Source: Blastocladiella emersonii ATCC 22665 (Eukaryota; Blastocladiomycota; Blastocladiomycetes; Blastocladiales; Blastocladiaceae). Taken from it: a stretch of DNA of 64,000 bases. This document shows positions 40,840 through 52,544 of the stretch, piece by piece. The stretch is from assembly GCA_025594325.1 (NCBI GenBank), contig JANHCV010000009.1:682001-746000 (forward strand), read 5' to 3'. Position 1 is the stretch's first letter; each line of letters starts with the position of its first letter. The notes below the pieces were generated by a model, which saw only the letters and a list, made by a program, of their open reading frames with translations, was not told the origin of the DNA and ran no database searches. The position numbers and the translations under genes are program-made.

Positions 40840-43800
40840 ATGGACGAGCTCGCCCTCCTCGCGATGCTGGGCGCCGACGACGACGGCGACGTCGGGCCCG
40901 CTGGGCCGCCCGCGGAGCCCATGGATGTCTTCGTGCCGCCAACGGCGTTACCGAACGAGGCACCGGCGTCGAACGGCGCACCACCACCGCCGCCAGAAGG
41001 AGCAGGAGCAGGAGCAGGAGGAGATGAGCCCATGGAGACGGACCCGCCGCCCGCCGCCGTCCCCCCGCTGCCGCTCGAGTCGAAGCAGCGGCCCGTGTCG
41101 CCCGGCCCCGAGTCGCCCGACACGGTCGACGACGAGGAAAGCGGTGGACCCGCGCGAGAACCAGGAGCTGATGATGACGATGAAGACGACGATCTCGCCG
41201 ACGTCGACGTGGACCTCGACGACATGATCTCGGGCGACGGCGACGACGATCCCGCCGCGCTCATGGGCGCCGCAGCTTCGGCCGGCGGTGGCAGCGGCGG
41301 CTCGGCGCTCCAGTCTGGTCTCGCGTCGCTGGGCGTTGACCTGTCGGGTCTCGGCGGGCTCGGCGCCGGCGCCGGGTTCGACCTCGCCGGGCTCATTGAG
41401 GAGGCCGCGACCGCCGCACCACCGCCGCTCCCGCTACCACCAATACAGCCGCGCTCGGCCGCCGCCGCCGGCACCCCGTCCTCGTCGCCGCGCGCGAAAC
41501 CGGCCGCGCGCTCGATGCCGCCCATGGGCGCCTTCCCGCTCCCGCCCTCGGGCACCTTCAACAGCCGCCCGGCGTCGCGCGCGTCGAGCCCGGCGCCCGG
41601 CATCTTCCGGTCGCACTCCCCACCCACCAACGCCGCCGCGCTGGCGCGCAAGCGCGCCGTCGCCGCGGACCCGCGGTGGTCGGTCGTCGTGCAGCTGTGC
41701 CCCGAGTTTGCCGACGACGGCCCGCTGTCGTACCACCGCCTCCTCGGGTCGCGCGCCGCGTTCCGCCTGCGCCCGCGCACCCTCGACTACCGCGGCCGGT
41801 TCTACTCGGCGTCGTCACGCCGGTCGTCGGCCGCCCATCTCGCCCTCGAGGACGACGAGCGCGACGCGTTCGAGCGCGGCAAGTCGCGCAACCAGCAGCA
41901 GCGGAATAACTTGTTTGCCGTCATGCGCGGGCGCGGGTTGGCGAGGTTGCCCGTGATTCCTGAGGAGGTGTCAGATGTGTCGTCGGACGACGATTCGAGT
42001 GACGAGGTACGCTTCCACGCTTTGGTATGTGGTTTTGGGGGAGTGTCTCACACGCCACGCGCGCGGGTGTAGATGGAGCTCGACAACATGCGCAAGTTCA
42101 TGCCCGTCGTCCTCGCCTCGTGGGAGGACAAGATTGTGTGGAACGAGGAGGACGCCGACCGCGACCTCCACCCGATCCTCCCGCTGCTCGCCAAGATCCA
42201 GGAGGGCGAGCGCGCCAACCCCAACGTACGTCCCCCTCATCACCCCGCACACCACTCGACCTGACCCGCCCGCCACGTGTAGATGTCGATCCTCCCCGTC
42301 CGCAACGGCATCCTCGACAGCGACGAGTGGCTGCGCGCGTGGGACGACGAGGACTGGCTGCAGGGCCCGCTCGACGATTTCGCGCACGACCCGACGCTCC
42401 TCCTGCCGTCGGCGCCCGTCACGCTCCTGACGCACGCCGACGAGCACGCGCTGGCGGCAGGCGCGGCCGCCGCGGGCGACGCGATCCACGCCGTCGACCG
42501 CTTCAACCTGTCCAACGACGAGTTCTACGTGTCGGCGAAAAAGGCCGACAGCGCGCGCACCGGCAACCAGATCGTCCTCCAGCACGCGCCGCCCGCGTTG
42601 CGGCTCGTGCCCGCCTTCGTACGTCTTCGGTGGAACTTGGGCTGACGCGGTCGATCTCACACATCCCCGCGCGACACACGAGTGTAGTACAAGACGGACC
42701 TGCAGGCCAAGGAGTCGCGGCGGCTGCACCGGCCGCAGTTCACGGTCGAGCCCGGGCTCGAGATCAAGTTCTCGAAAGTCAAGGCGCTCAAGAAGAAGAA
42801 GATCAAGGGCAAGGAGAACGTCGAGCTGCTCAAGTCGTCGCGCGACATGACGCTCAAGGACTCGGCCAACTTCATCCTGCTCGAGTACTCGGAGGAGTCG
42901 CCCATCCTGCTGTCCAACGTCGGCATGGCCACCTTCGTCTTCAACTTTTACCGCAAGCGCGAGGAGAAGGACCAGTTTGTCCCGCAGGTACGGTTGCGTC
43001 GCTGCATCACGATGCGGAACCACCACTAACAGATGCCACCGCGCGCGTGTATCTAGGCCGAGATCGGCGCGCCCAACATCCTCGAGCCCGACGAGCCCGG
43101 CCCGTTCTGGGGCTACGGCGACATCGACAAGGGCCACACGATGCCGGTGCTGTTCAACAACATGATCCACGCGCCGCTGTTCCCGCACGCGCCGCCCGAG
43201 ACCGACTTCCTCCTGATCCGCAACACGTACAAGGGCGTCGTCAAGTACTACGTGCGCGAGATCCCGCGCATGTTCGTGGTCGGCCAGGTGCTCCCCGCGG
43301 TCGAAGTGCCCGTCCCCACGTCGCGCATCTACACCGAGTACAAGCGCAACCGCATCCGCGTCGCCGTCTACCGCCTGCTCAAGAAGAAGGCCGACCACGT
43401 CCGCAAGGGCGTGAAATTCCAGGACGTGCAGAACATGTTCGCCCACTACGCCGAGGTCCAGCTCAAGTCCCGGCTCAAGGAGTTCATGGAGGGCCGCGGG
43501 CTCGCCTCGGGCCACTGGCGCCTCAAGAACGCCGCGACCGTCCCGTCCGAGGAGGAGATCCGCAAAATGGTCACCCCCGAACAGGTCTGCATGTACGAGA
43601 CCATGTCGGCGGCCGTCCGCCAGCTCGAGGACCTCGGCTACGTCACGGACATCAACGTCTCGGCCGGCTCCGCCATGCACCGCGTCAACGCCGCCAACAC
43701 CAACAACGCCGCGTCCCACTCCCCCGCCGTCCAGCTCGAGGGCGAAATGTCGCCCTGGAAGCTCACCAAGAACTTCGCCCAGGCCATCACCAACAAAATC

Positions 43801-45504
43801 TTCCTCAAGCTCTCGGGCGACGGCGACCCGACCGGCTGTGGCGAGGGGTTCTCGTTCCTTCGCGCCGGACCGCGCGAGAAGTTTGGCAAGGCCGTCGGCG
43901 CGCCCGGACTCGGCGGCGGCGGGAGCGGCGGTGCCGCTGCGGGCGGCGGTGGTGCATCGTCCTCGGGTGCCGCGGGTTCGGGCGGTGCCGCGTCCGCCGC
44001 GGGCGCGGCCGGCGCCGCGCAGGGCGGCGGCAGCGACGACCACCTCGCGTACCGGCAGCAGGTGCGCGAGATCTGGGACCGCCAGACCGCGTCGCTGTCG
44101 CGCGTGCCCAAGAAGCTCGACGACCCGCTCGAGGTCGCGCTCGCCAAGGCCGAGGCGTCCAAGCTCCGCGCGCAGGCGCAGCGCGCGAGTGCCGCCGGCA
44201 GCACCGCGGGCAGTCCCGCGTCGGGTCTCCTCGGCGGACCCCACGGCGCGACCGCTCACCACGCGCAGCCGCTCGGCAAGCCCGGGCAGAAGGCGCTCGT
44301 GATCCGCCGCCTGCTCAAGGGCATGAAGGTGTGGCAGGAGGAGATCGTCACGGACCCGCACGTCATCGAGAACTACAAGCGCAAGAAGGCGCTGCTCGAC
44401 AACGCCGGTGAGGGCTCGGCGCTCGACAAGTTCCGCAAGCAGAAGTTCATGTCCGAGTCGCGCGGCGCCAACGCCAACGCGATCCAGGAGGTGCTCCGCA
44501 AGGCGCGCGTCGTCCAGTGCCGCCGGTGCGGCCAGGTCGGGCATATCAAGACCAACCGCGAAAAGTGCCCCATGTGGGCCGACGAGGCCGCCGAGCGCGC
44601 CGCGCTCAAGCGCAAGCAGCGCGACGGCGAGGACGGCGGTGGTGACACGGCGACGGCGGTGGATACCGCGGCGTCGTCGTCGAGCACCCCCGCCAAGCCC
44701 GCCGCCGGTGGTGGTGGTGGCGGCAGCAGCAGCGCGGGCCCGCCCGCCAAGCGCGTCAAGAAGCGGCACCCGGCGGCCGAGCTGTCCGAGATCCTGGACA
44801 TCATCCTGGTCAACATCCGCGACCTGCCCTCGTCCAAGCCGTTCCAGGCCGCACTCAGCCCGAAGCAGCACCCCGAGTTCTACGCCAAGGTGCACACGCC
44901 GCGGTTCCTGTCCGACATTGTCGAGACCAACAAGAACCTGCAGTACCGGTCCGCCGACGAGTTCGCCGACGAGCTGCGCCGCCTCCACGCCGCCGTCGAG
45001 TCAGTGTACGGCCCCGCCCACCCGCTGACCGCGGCGGCGGCCGAGATCCGCGACCTCGTCGAGCGCGAGATCAGCGCACGCGCCGAGCGGCTCGCCGAGC
45101 TCGCCGAAGAGGTCCGTAACTCGACCCGCGCGCCCGTCCCGCCCCGCGGCGCGCCCAAGGTCAACCGCACCGGTGTCCGCCGCGCCGCTGCCGTCGCGTC
45201 GTCCAACGCCATGGCTGCCGCGGCCGCCGGGCTCCCGCCGCCCATGCCCGCATCTGCGCAAATGCCCGCGCAGCCCGCGCCCCGCCCGCTTGCGATCCCG
45301 CCCGGGCTCATGCCCGGGATCGTGCCCGGCGGGTACCACGCGCCGCAGCAGCAGCAGGGCGTACCGCCGCCGATCCGGCCCGGCACGTCGCCGATCCCCG
45401 CGCCGCTCCGGCCCGGCAGCGCGACGGGTGGGCGGCCGCTTGGTCAGGCGCCTGTGGCGCGGCGGCCGGACGAGGGGGACGATGCGGTGGATATCGAGGA
45501 TTGA
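40840..45504 (+). CDS. TAF1: TFIID subunit TAF1
   Basis: Exons 40840-42006, 42073-42225, 42283-42618, 42688-42987, 43057-45504; introns GTACG...GTAG or TCTAG; 1467 aa. It is the scaffold subunit of TFIID for RNA polymerase II initiation. The N-terminus is acidic and disordered with a TAND-like 'DLADVDVDLDDMISGDGDD'. The conserved central domain (DUF3591, about residues 510-1000) contains 'NLSNDEFYVS', 'LHRPQFTVEPG', 'ILLEYSEESPILLSNVGM', 'ETDFLLIRNTYKG', 'YYVREIPRMFVVGQ' and 'VTPEQVCMYETMSAA'. A zinc knuckle 'CRRCGQVGHIKTNREKC' lies near 1139. A single bromodomain follows (about 1223-1320, 'LSEILDIILVNIRDLPSSKPF'). Its usual acetyl-lysine Asn (YNGP in human) is replaced ('SVYGPAH'). The tail is Pro/Gln-rich and ends acidic. 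Confidence 0.95.
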
Positions 45505-46151
45505 GTGAGGAGGAGGTGAGAGCGGTGGCGAAGTATTGTATTATTCGAAGCTGAAGAAAGTAGTAGTTGCCGCCCGATCGTCCTCTGACTCGTTGCTCGT
45601 GAGGTGGTGATGGAGAGGTGAGGCTCGCGGTCAATTGACGCGAAAGTGTGAGACACGCGTTTTGAGACGCGCGGTGATATCACCTGATCCCCGCGACGCG
45701 TCGTGTTTCGGGACGCGCGACGCGTTTTTCCTCGCGTCTCGCTCCCTTTTCGGGCGGGCGAACAGCCGACGACGCGCGCGCTCATGTCCCCCAGGCGTGG
45801 AGACATGCACGCACACGCGGGCGCGCCCTCGCTTACCCTTCACATCCCCTCCGCTCTCCTCTCCTCGCCTTCGCCGACCAACGACGACGACGACTTGGAA
45901 CTCCATGAACCAGTGAGCGTGCTGGCCGCGCTCCACGTAGACGACTGCATAGACTGCGCTAGACGAAAGACATAGACGACGACGCACGCGGCAGCGACTA
46001 TACCCCCTCGCCCGTCCGCCCGTCGACCCCGAACTCGCAAGACGCTGGACGTCTCGCTCGCAGGGCATACCCTCAACCACGACTACCTACCACCACCGCC
46101 CGGCTCGCTCGACTGGCGTGACCCGAAAAAACAACAACTACCACCAGCACG
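45505..46151. other. Intergenic with GAGAC/ACGCG element
   Basis: 647 bp between the TAF1 stop and the syntaxin start. Besides copy A of the 38-bp element there is a cluster of GCGACGCGTCG and GGGACGCGCGACGCG words up to about 45725. The rest is the syntaxin promoter and leader. Confidence 0.45.
45650..45687. repeat. Intergenic GAGACACGCG...GATATCA element, copy A
   Basis: 38 bp starting GAGACACGCG and ending in GATATCACCTGA, embedding the 12-bp perfect palindrome GGTGATATCACC (45673-45684). It is the same length as copy B, with 28 of 38 positions identical by eye. Confidence 0.65.
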
Positions 46152-47520
46152 ATGCGCGACCGTCTCGCGGAACTCAAGGTATCCGGCCATCCCCTCTCTC
46201 CCGCTGCCCGGACATCGAGCTGATCCACGGCCGCGTGCGTGTAGAAGTCGAACGGCGCCGAGGGCGCCGAGGTACAGGCGACGGCGCAGAACGTGGACCT
46301 CGAGAAGGGCGCAGCGCCAGCGCCGGCGACGCCCATGAAGGCCTTCTTCGACGAGGTCAGCAACCTGCGCGGCGCCATCAACACCATCAAGAAGCTGATC
46401 ACCGATATCGAGGAGACCCACGGCAAGGCGCTCACGGCTGTGAGCGAGGAGCAGGGCCAGGGTACGGCGGCGACGGGTCGCGATCGTGCACGAGTGGCAG
46501 CGGGCTGACGCGGGCTTCCGTGTAGACCATGCGCAGGCGATTGACGGGTTCATGGACCAGATCGGCATGCAGTCGACGGTGATCCGCAAGAAGCTCAAGG
46601 GTACGGTCCGCGGTCGCGTTACGCGGTGGTTGTCGCTGACCATGGCCGCCGAGTGTAGACATGGAGACGGCCAACAAGGACTTTACGGCCAAGAACCCGA
46701 ACTCGAGCGACGCGCGCATCCGCGTGAGCCAGGTACGCCCTGACTCACACCGAGTCGGGCGAGGCCACGGCCACTCATCATCCGTTCCCGGTCCATGTGT
46801 AGCACGCGGTCCTCGTGAAAAAGTTCACCGACATCATGACCGAGTACAACGACGTGCAGAGCAAGTTCAAGGGCAAGTACAAGCAGCGGCTGCAGAAGCA
46901 GTTCCTCATCGGTGCGCCCTCGTGCTCCACCCGCTCACCGTGACCACGCTCACACAACTCACTCGCCGTAGTCAAGCCCGACGCGTCGCCCGAGGAGGTC
47001 GAGAAGGTGGTCAGCGGGGAAGGCGGCGCGGGCATCTTTGCGCAGCAGATCATGCCGGGCGCCCAGTACATGGAGGCCAGGCAGGCGCTGCAGGACATTC
47101 AGGAGCGGCACCAAGATATTATTAAGATCGAGAAGAGCATTCTCGTACGTCCCCGGCCGCCACGCTGCGACCACCGCCGTCGCTGACCCCTCGCCCCGCA
47201 TCGCCGAGTGTAGGAGCTGCAACAGCTGTTCGTCGACATGTCGGTGCTCGTGGCGCAGCAAGGCGAGCTCCTCAACCAGATCGACTCGCACGTAACCAAG
47301 GCCGTCGACTACACGGAGCAGGGCGTCGAGGAGATGAAGGAAGCCAACAAGATCCAGAAGCGGTCTCGAAAGGTACGCTTGTCGATTTCGCTGTAAATGA
47401 GATCCGTGCTGACCTGAGCCCTCGAACATGTAGCGCATGTGCATCCTCATCTTCTGCCTCGTCATTCTCGCCGTGGTCATTGGGGTGGGCGCGAGCATGA
47501 CCGGGCTGCTCAAGAAGTGA
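46152..47520 (+). CDS. SSO1: Plasma-membrane syntaxin (Sso1/STX1-type t-SNARE)
   Basis: Eight exons: 46152-46178, 46245-46461, 46526-46600, 46659-46732, 46803-46911, 46972-47144, 47214-47372, 47434-47520; 306 aa, typical size. Seven introns of 58-70 nt, nearly all with GTACG or GTGCG donors and GTGTAG-type acceptors. It is a Qa-SNARE for exocytosis: Habc region ('FFDEVSNLRGAINTIKKLI', 'FTDIMTEYNDVQSKFKGKYK'), SNARE motif ('IIKIEKSILELQQLFVDM' then 'SVLVAQQGELLNQIDSHV') with the zero-layer Gln in 'QQGELL', and a C-terminal anchor 'MCILIFCLVILAVVIGVG' in the last exon. First exon is only 9 codons ('MRDRLAELK'). Confidence 0.93.
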
Positions 47521-48142
47521 TCCCCAGCCGGCCGATTGTTGATTTGATCTTCTATTCACTCCCATTTTTCTGGCCGAGAGACTCTAAGTCGCGCCCTTGC
47601 GCGGACACAAACCTCGCACTCGAGCGTGGTGCGAGACACGCGGCGCGACACGCGTCGGGATATCAGGTGATCACGCACGCGTGGCGCCGCTAATGTCTCC
47701 CGCGTGTCGCTAAATTAGCGAGTCCCTCGCGGGTCCACCGCGCGCTCAGATTTATTTGTTATCGGGCCGTTGTCAAGCCGCCGCACAACGCGTTAATTGC
47801 TGATCCCGAGGGGATCGAGGTCGCAGTCGCTCCAACCCGCCTTGTCCGCGAACGACGAACGACGCGTCCCTGTGGCGCAGCACGCGCGTGTGTAGTGTCT
47901 CCTCGCCGCCGCGCTCTCCCGCCGGGACGCGCAGACGCGCGCTGTCCATCGCCGGACAATATCACCCACTACTTCCGCCAAAACTACTATACCTCGTAAC
48001 CCCATGCATCACCTCATGCAACCGTGTCCGTGACCCGCCCACACCATCATCCTAGAGCAGCAGCGTCACCGGCACACCCCAACCAACCTACCACCACCTC
48101 CAACTTCGCGCGCGACTGGCCGACCGACCGTGATCCATCGCC
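47521..48142. other. Intergenic with GAGAC/ACGCG element
   Basis: 622 bp between the syntaxin stop and the RGS gene. It contains copy B of the 38-bp element and further ACGCGTGGCG and CCCGCGTGTCGC words, then a poorly conserved spacer. No gene supported. Confidence 0.45.
47633..47670. repeat. Intergenic GAGACACGCG...GATATCA element, copy B
   Basis: 38 bp: GAGACACGCG, a GACACGCGTC half, then GATATCAGGTGA. It lies about 110 bp past the syntaxin stop. See copies at 45650 and 25147. Confidence 0.65.
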
Positions 48143-51100
48143 ATGGACAGGTCCCGGCCAAACTCGCGCCCCACGTCGCCCGCGGCCGTGCGCGTCCCGC
48201 TGGCCGGCGCGCCGCTGTCGGCTGCGGAAAAGGCCAAGGCGACCAGCGCGTCGGGCGGCGCGCTCGCCGCGTCGGGATCGTCGTCGACGGGAGGGGGGGC
48301 GGCGAAAGACTTCCTCCTGCCCACGCCGGCGGACGCGATCCACCCGTCCATCTCGCTCGAACACGTTGATGCGGAAAGCGTCGAGGAGCCCGCCGAGGAG
48401 GAGCCGAGTTCCGCGCCAGAGTCTGGCCAGGGATCGGGTACGCTTCCTTTCGCGCGACCAGGGTGCGTGCATCAAACTAACCCCGACGACACGCGTGTGT
48501 AGAAAGCGAGCTCGTCGTCAAGGAGCGCGTGGCGCTCCTGCTGCAGAAGAAGGTGCAGCGCGCGTCGCTGCACATCATCTCGTTCCTGCGCATCTACGTG
48601 CGCATCAGCTCGCGGATCACGTTCCCCGTGACCGTGGACGCGGCGCGGACCATCGAGTACCTGGCGTCGCAGATCGAGGCCGAGTACGCGTTCCGGTACA
48701 CGTCGATCGCCGAGCAGTGCCGCCCGCCCGCAGGCGTCACGCTCGAGGGCGAGCCGGCCACCGTGCCCAACGACCAGCTACGGTCCGAGCCGCTCATCGT
48801 TGGTCTCCTGTGCGACGCGTCGGGCCGCCAGTTCAACTTCCAGGACACGATCTCGAACGTGCTCAACCTCGGCGATACGGTGGTCGTGGTCAACGGCATG
48901 GATGGTACGTTAGTTTCTGTGCTTGTTGTGGGAGAGGTTGTGGAGGCGCGCTCACGACGCTCACACGGCGACTCGCGGCCCCAAGGTACAGATGTCACGC
49001 AGGCCATGGCGGAGCCGCAGGACCTCGACTACGCGGCGTTTGAGTCCAAGTTCGATCTGTACTCGCAGTCGACGTCGCAGCCCGAGACCATTGAGTCGAC
49101 GTCCGACAACCGGTTCCTGGCGCTGCTGCGGAACATGGCGGGCCTGACGCTGTTCCGCGAGTTTGCGACCACGGAGCTCGCGCTCGAGTCGCTGCTGTTC
49201 TGGCTCGAGGTCGAGATCTTCACGACGACGGCGCCCGAGCTGCAGCCGCTCATGGCCAAGTACATATTCTTCATGTACATTGCCGACCACGCGCCGCTCG
49301 TCATCAACATCTCCAAGGAGATGCGCGCCGACATCGCGGCCGCCGTCACGTCGTACCGCGACACCAACATGTTCGACGAGGCCCAGCTCCACGCCTACAC
49401 GGTGCTCAAGAAACACGTGTTCCCCAAGTTCGAGCGCACCGAGAAGTTTCGCGAGTTTCTCCGGTTCCGCACCACCAGTACGTTGGCTCGCGGTGCTCGC
49501 GCTCAACGATGGAAACTGACAAACCGCACCATGAGTGTAGGCCCGCAGGCGTACTTTGCGGCCAAGATCCGTGACTCGTTCTCGGAGCAGTTCAAGCCGA
49601 ACCTCGAGCTCATGCTCGAGATCTGCGGTGGGGCGGCGTTCGCGGCGCGCGGCACGCCCGTGTACATCCGCGAGAAGTTCATGAACCGCGTCGTCAAGCG
49701 GTACTTTCCCAGCGCGTCGGCCATCGAGGGGTACTGGAACAACATCAACCACGCGGCCGCCGTGCAGCGCGTGCGCAAGGTGACCAAGGAGCGCAAGCTG
49801 GCCAAGTTCTTCGGGACCGACCGCGGCAAGGACCGCACGCTGCTCCAGGACGAGATGGTGCGGCAGCTCACGCCGCTCAACGCCGGAGGTAAGAACTCGG
49901 CCAGCCCGTCGGCCAGCGCCGGCCGCTCGTACGACGACGGGCTCATGTCCGACGACGACGACGACGGGATCGACTACGCCAACGACAACGAGGTCATGCC
50001 CCGCGGCGAGTCCAACGACGATAAGTCGGACGGCGACGACGACCTGTTCGCGCGCGTCAAGCGCCGCGGCAAGCTCGAGCAGATCCTCGGCGAGAAGGTC
50101 AAGCCCGAGACGATCGGCGGTGGCAACGGCGGCAATCCAATGTCGACGCTGCCGAGCGTCATGACGGCGACGCTCGGCGGCGGCAACTTCAGCATGGGGT
50201 TCGGCAGCGGCGGGCCGACGACGACCATGACGGGGTACGACCCGTCGGTCCCGTCGACGATGCTGCGGGGCGTCGGGCTCGCGAACCCGGCCGAGTCCAC
50301 GTCCGCGCGCGGCGGCGGCGCGGGCGGCAACAGCGCCAACCTTGTCGCCGGCACGCTGGCGTTCCCGCACTCGAACTCGGCGAGCTCGGACACGGAGGTA
50401 CCCGTCAAGGTGGTGACGCTGAACGAGCTGCCGACGCAGACCAAGGCGATGCTGACGCGGCGGTCCAAGAAGCTGCGGCACGTGCTGGGCGAGGCGCTCG
50501 ATGAGAACACGGCGTACGAGAGCCTGATGCGCGAGCTGTTCAACCCGATGAACCGGGCGACGCTCGACCGGCGTACGTCGGGCACGAACCGGGCGAGTTT
50601 CCCGGCGGGTGGGGGCGCCGTCGGGCCGTCCGGGATCCAGCCGTCGCCGACGGCCGCGAGCTTCATCAACCGGCTCGCCGAGATCGACGACGCGGCCGAG
50701 GACCCGGTCGAGATCGACCCGTTCGAGGAGGACGCCATGATGGGCAGCGATTTCGACGAGAGCGACCTGCTCAACTCGGAATCGGACAGCGAGGGCAGCC
50801 TGTCGGACCTGTCGTCCGAGTCGTCGGCCAACGGCAGCACCAAGAGCCGGCTCAAGCGCGTCAAGCGCCGCGGCAAGCTCGAGCAGATCCTGGGCGAGGG
50901 CAAGCTGCCGGCCACGGCCCCGCACAGCCGCCGCGCGTCCGCCGTCAACGGGCCCAACGCCAACAAGCCGCCGCGCAAGATCACCAAGGAGGACCGCGTC
51001 AAGCGCCGCAAGCGCGTCAACAAGCTCGAGAAGGTGTTTGGCCAGCTGCCGCCCGTCGAGGCCTTGACCGAGCTCGAGCGCCGCACCATCGAGCACCGCC

Positions 51101-52050
51101 GCTCCATCGCGTCCATCTCGCGCATGCTGTCCAACGGGCCCGCCATGGCCAGCCTCATCGACTACCTGGTCACGTCGTCGGGGACCATGGACACGACGGG
51201 CGGGAGCGGCAGCGGCGGCGGCGGCGGCGGCGCAACGAGCCCGCTGGGCGTGGGCGGCGGCGCGGGCGGCGAGGCCAGCGGCATCGACACGCCGCCGCAG
51301 CAGGCGGGGATGCGCGCGAGCAACAGCATCGGGAGTAAGCGCACGTCGCTGCTCGTCCCGCACTCGCTGGGCGACCCGAACAGCGGCGGCGACTCGTCGT
51401 CCACGTCGCTGCCGTCGGCCAACAGCGTGCTGGGCGATGACGACGAGGAGGCCAAGCAGCGGCGCGAGCGGTTCCAGCGCAAGCGCAAGTTCAACAAGCT
51501 GAACCGCTTCTTCGGCAACCAGGTCGACCCGGCGCTTCTCATTGAGCAGAACATCATCGAGAACCTCGAGCGCCAGATCCACGAGGACGTCGGCACCAAC
51601 GAGAAGTCCATGTCGGTGCTGCGGTCCGACCTCGCCCTGTTGCGCGAGCAGGTCAAGCAGGTCGCGCGCAGCCTCGTCCTCGACGAGCTCGAGGCCATGT
51701 CGCCGCCGTCGTCGCCCATCGCCGCGGGACCCAGCGGCAACGGCGCCGCGGGTCTGTCGTCGGCGCTCTCGCCGCTCCGCGGCCAGCTCGACGGGAGCAG
51801 CGGCAGCAGCAGCAACGGCGGTGAACGCAGACTCAGCGCGCGGTCGGCGGCCGGGGATGACGACGACGACGAGTTTGTCGATGCGTCCGCTTCGCCAATG
51901 CCGGGCAAGAGCCGGCGCGTCAGCGCGGTCCAGCAGCAGCACGACCGTGTCGGGTCGACGGGCACCTACGGCACGGTCGCGAGCACGCGCGGGCTGCTCG
52001 ACCCGCCGACGAACCAGTCGCGGCCGTCGCTCGCGCAGACGCCGCCGTGA
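48143..52050 (+). CDS. Large RGS-domain protein with repeated K-L...(F/L)-G motifs
   Basis: Exons 48143-48437, 48503-48904, 48992-49477, 49541-52050; donors GTACG, acceptors GTAG/ACAG; 1230 aa. Residues about 100-232 look like a ubiquitin-like fold ('SSRITFPVTVDAARTIEYL', 'VLNLGDTVVVVNGMD'). Residues about 265-394 form an RGS domain ('FREFATTELALESLLFWLEVE', 'LKKHVFPKFERTEKFREFL'), a GTPase accelerator for G-alpha. The remaining 800 residues are low complexity with six copies of a short motif: 'KERKLAKFFG', 'RRGKLEQILG' (twice), 'RSKKLRHVLG', 'RVNKLEKVFG' and 'KFNKLNRFFG', between about 476 and 1050. A coiled coil precedes the C-terminus. The second and third introns have lengths divisible by three and no stops, so their retention would stay in frame. 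Confidence 0.85.
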
Positions 52051-52189
52051 GCTGACGGACGGGGGAGACGTGGTAGCTGGAGAGATTTACGGTTGACTTG
52101 AGATTTCACCCATACACACAACAGTTGCGATGTAATCATTGAGAACTCGCCGGCAGTGAGAGGAAACGACGGAAGGTGGCCCTGATCAA

Positions 52190-52231
52190 TCTCTTACTTA
52201 ACGGAGCTCGTCTCTTACTTAACGGAGCTCG
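52190..52231. repeat. 21-bp tandem duplication
   Basis: Two exact adjacent copies of TCTCTTACTTAACGGAGCTCG, 3' of the RGS gene. Confidence 0.9.
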
Positions 52232-52544
52232 GTCCTGATTAATTGCTCATACAACGGGTATCACAGTGCATTGCGGTGAGCGGCCAGCCAGGAAAAAACT
52301 CCGCCTTTTCCCCGCCTGCGCGTTCAAGCCACGCGGCTCATCTCGGGCCCGCGCGCCGGTCACTCCACGTGCGCAAGGCGGCCCGCTCTCGCCTTCGCCT
52401 CGAGCGGCGGACCCGCACGAAGCACGTCGTCCCTCGCCCTCTCTCTCCCTCCCTCCCTGAACCGGTCGAAGCTTGGCGGACTCACATGTAACTCTTGGCA
52501 ACGGCAGTGGACGCTGCTGCACCGCACACCGTGACCGCGACCAA

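Noticed and set aside
41971-44988. 1005-codon minus-strand frame opposite TAF1
   Set aside because: Antisense shadow. The plus strand encodes the complete conserved TAF1 core.
48961-51942. 993-codon minus-strand frame opposite the RGS gene
   Set aside because: Antisense shadow, Arg/Leu/Val/Ala-rich; the plus strand has the RGS domain and repeated motifs.
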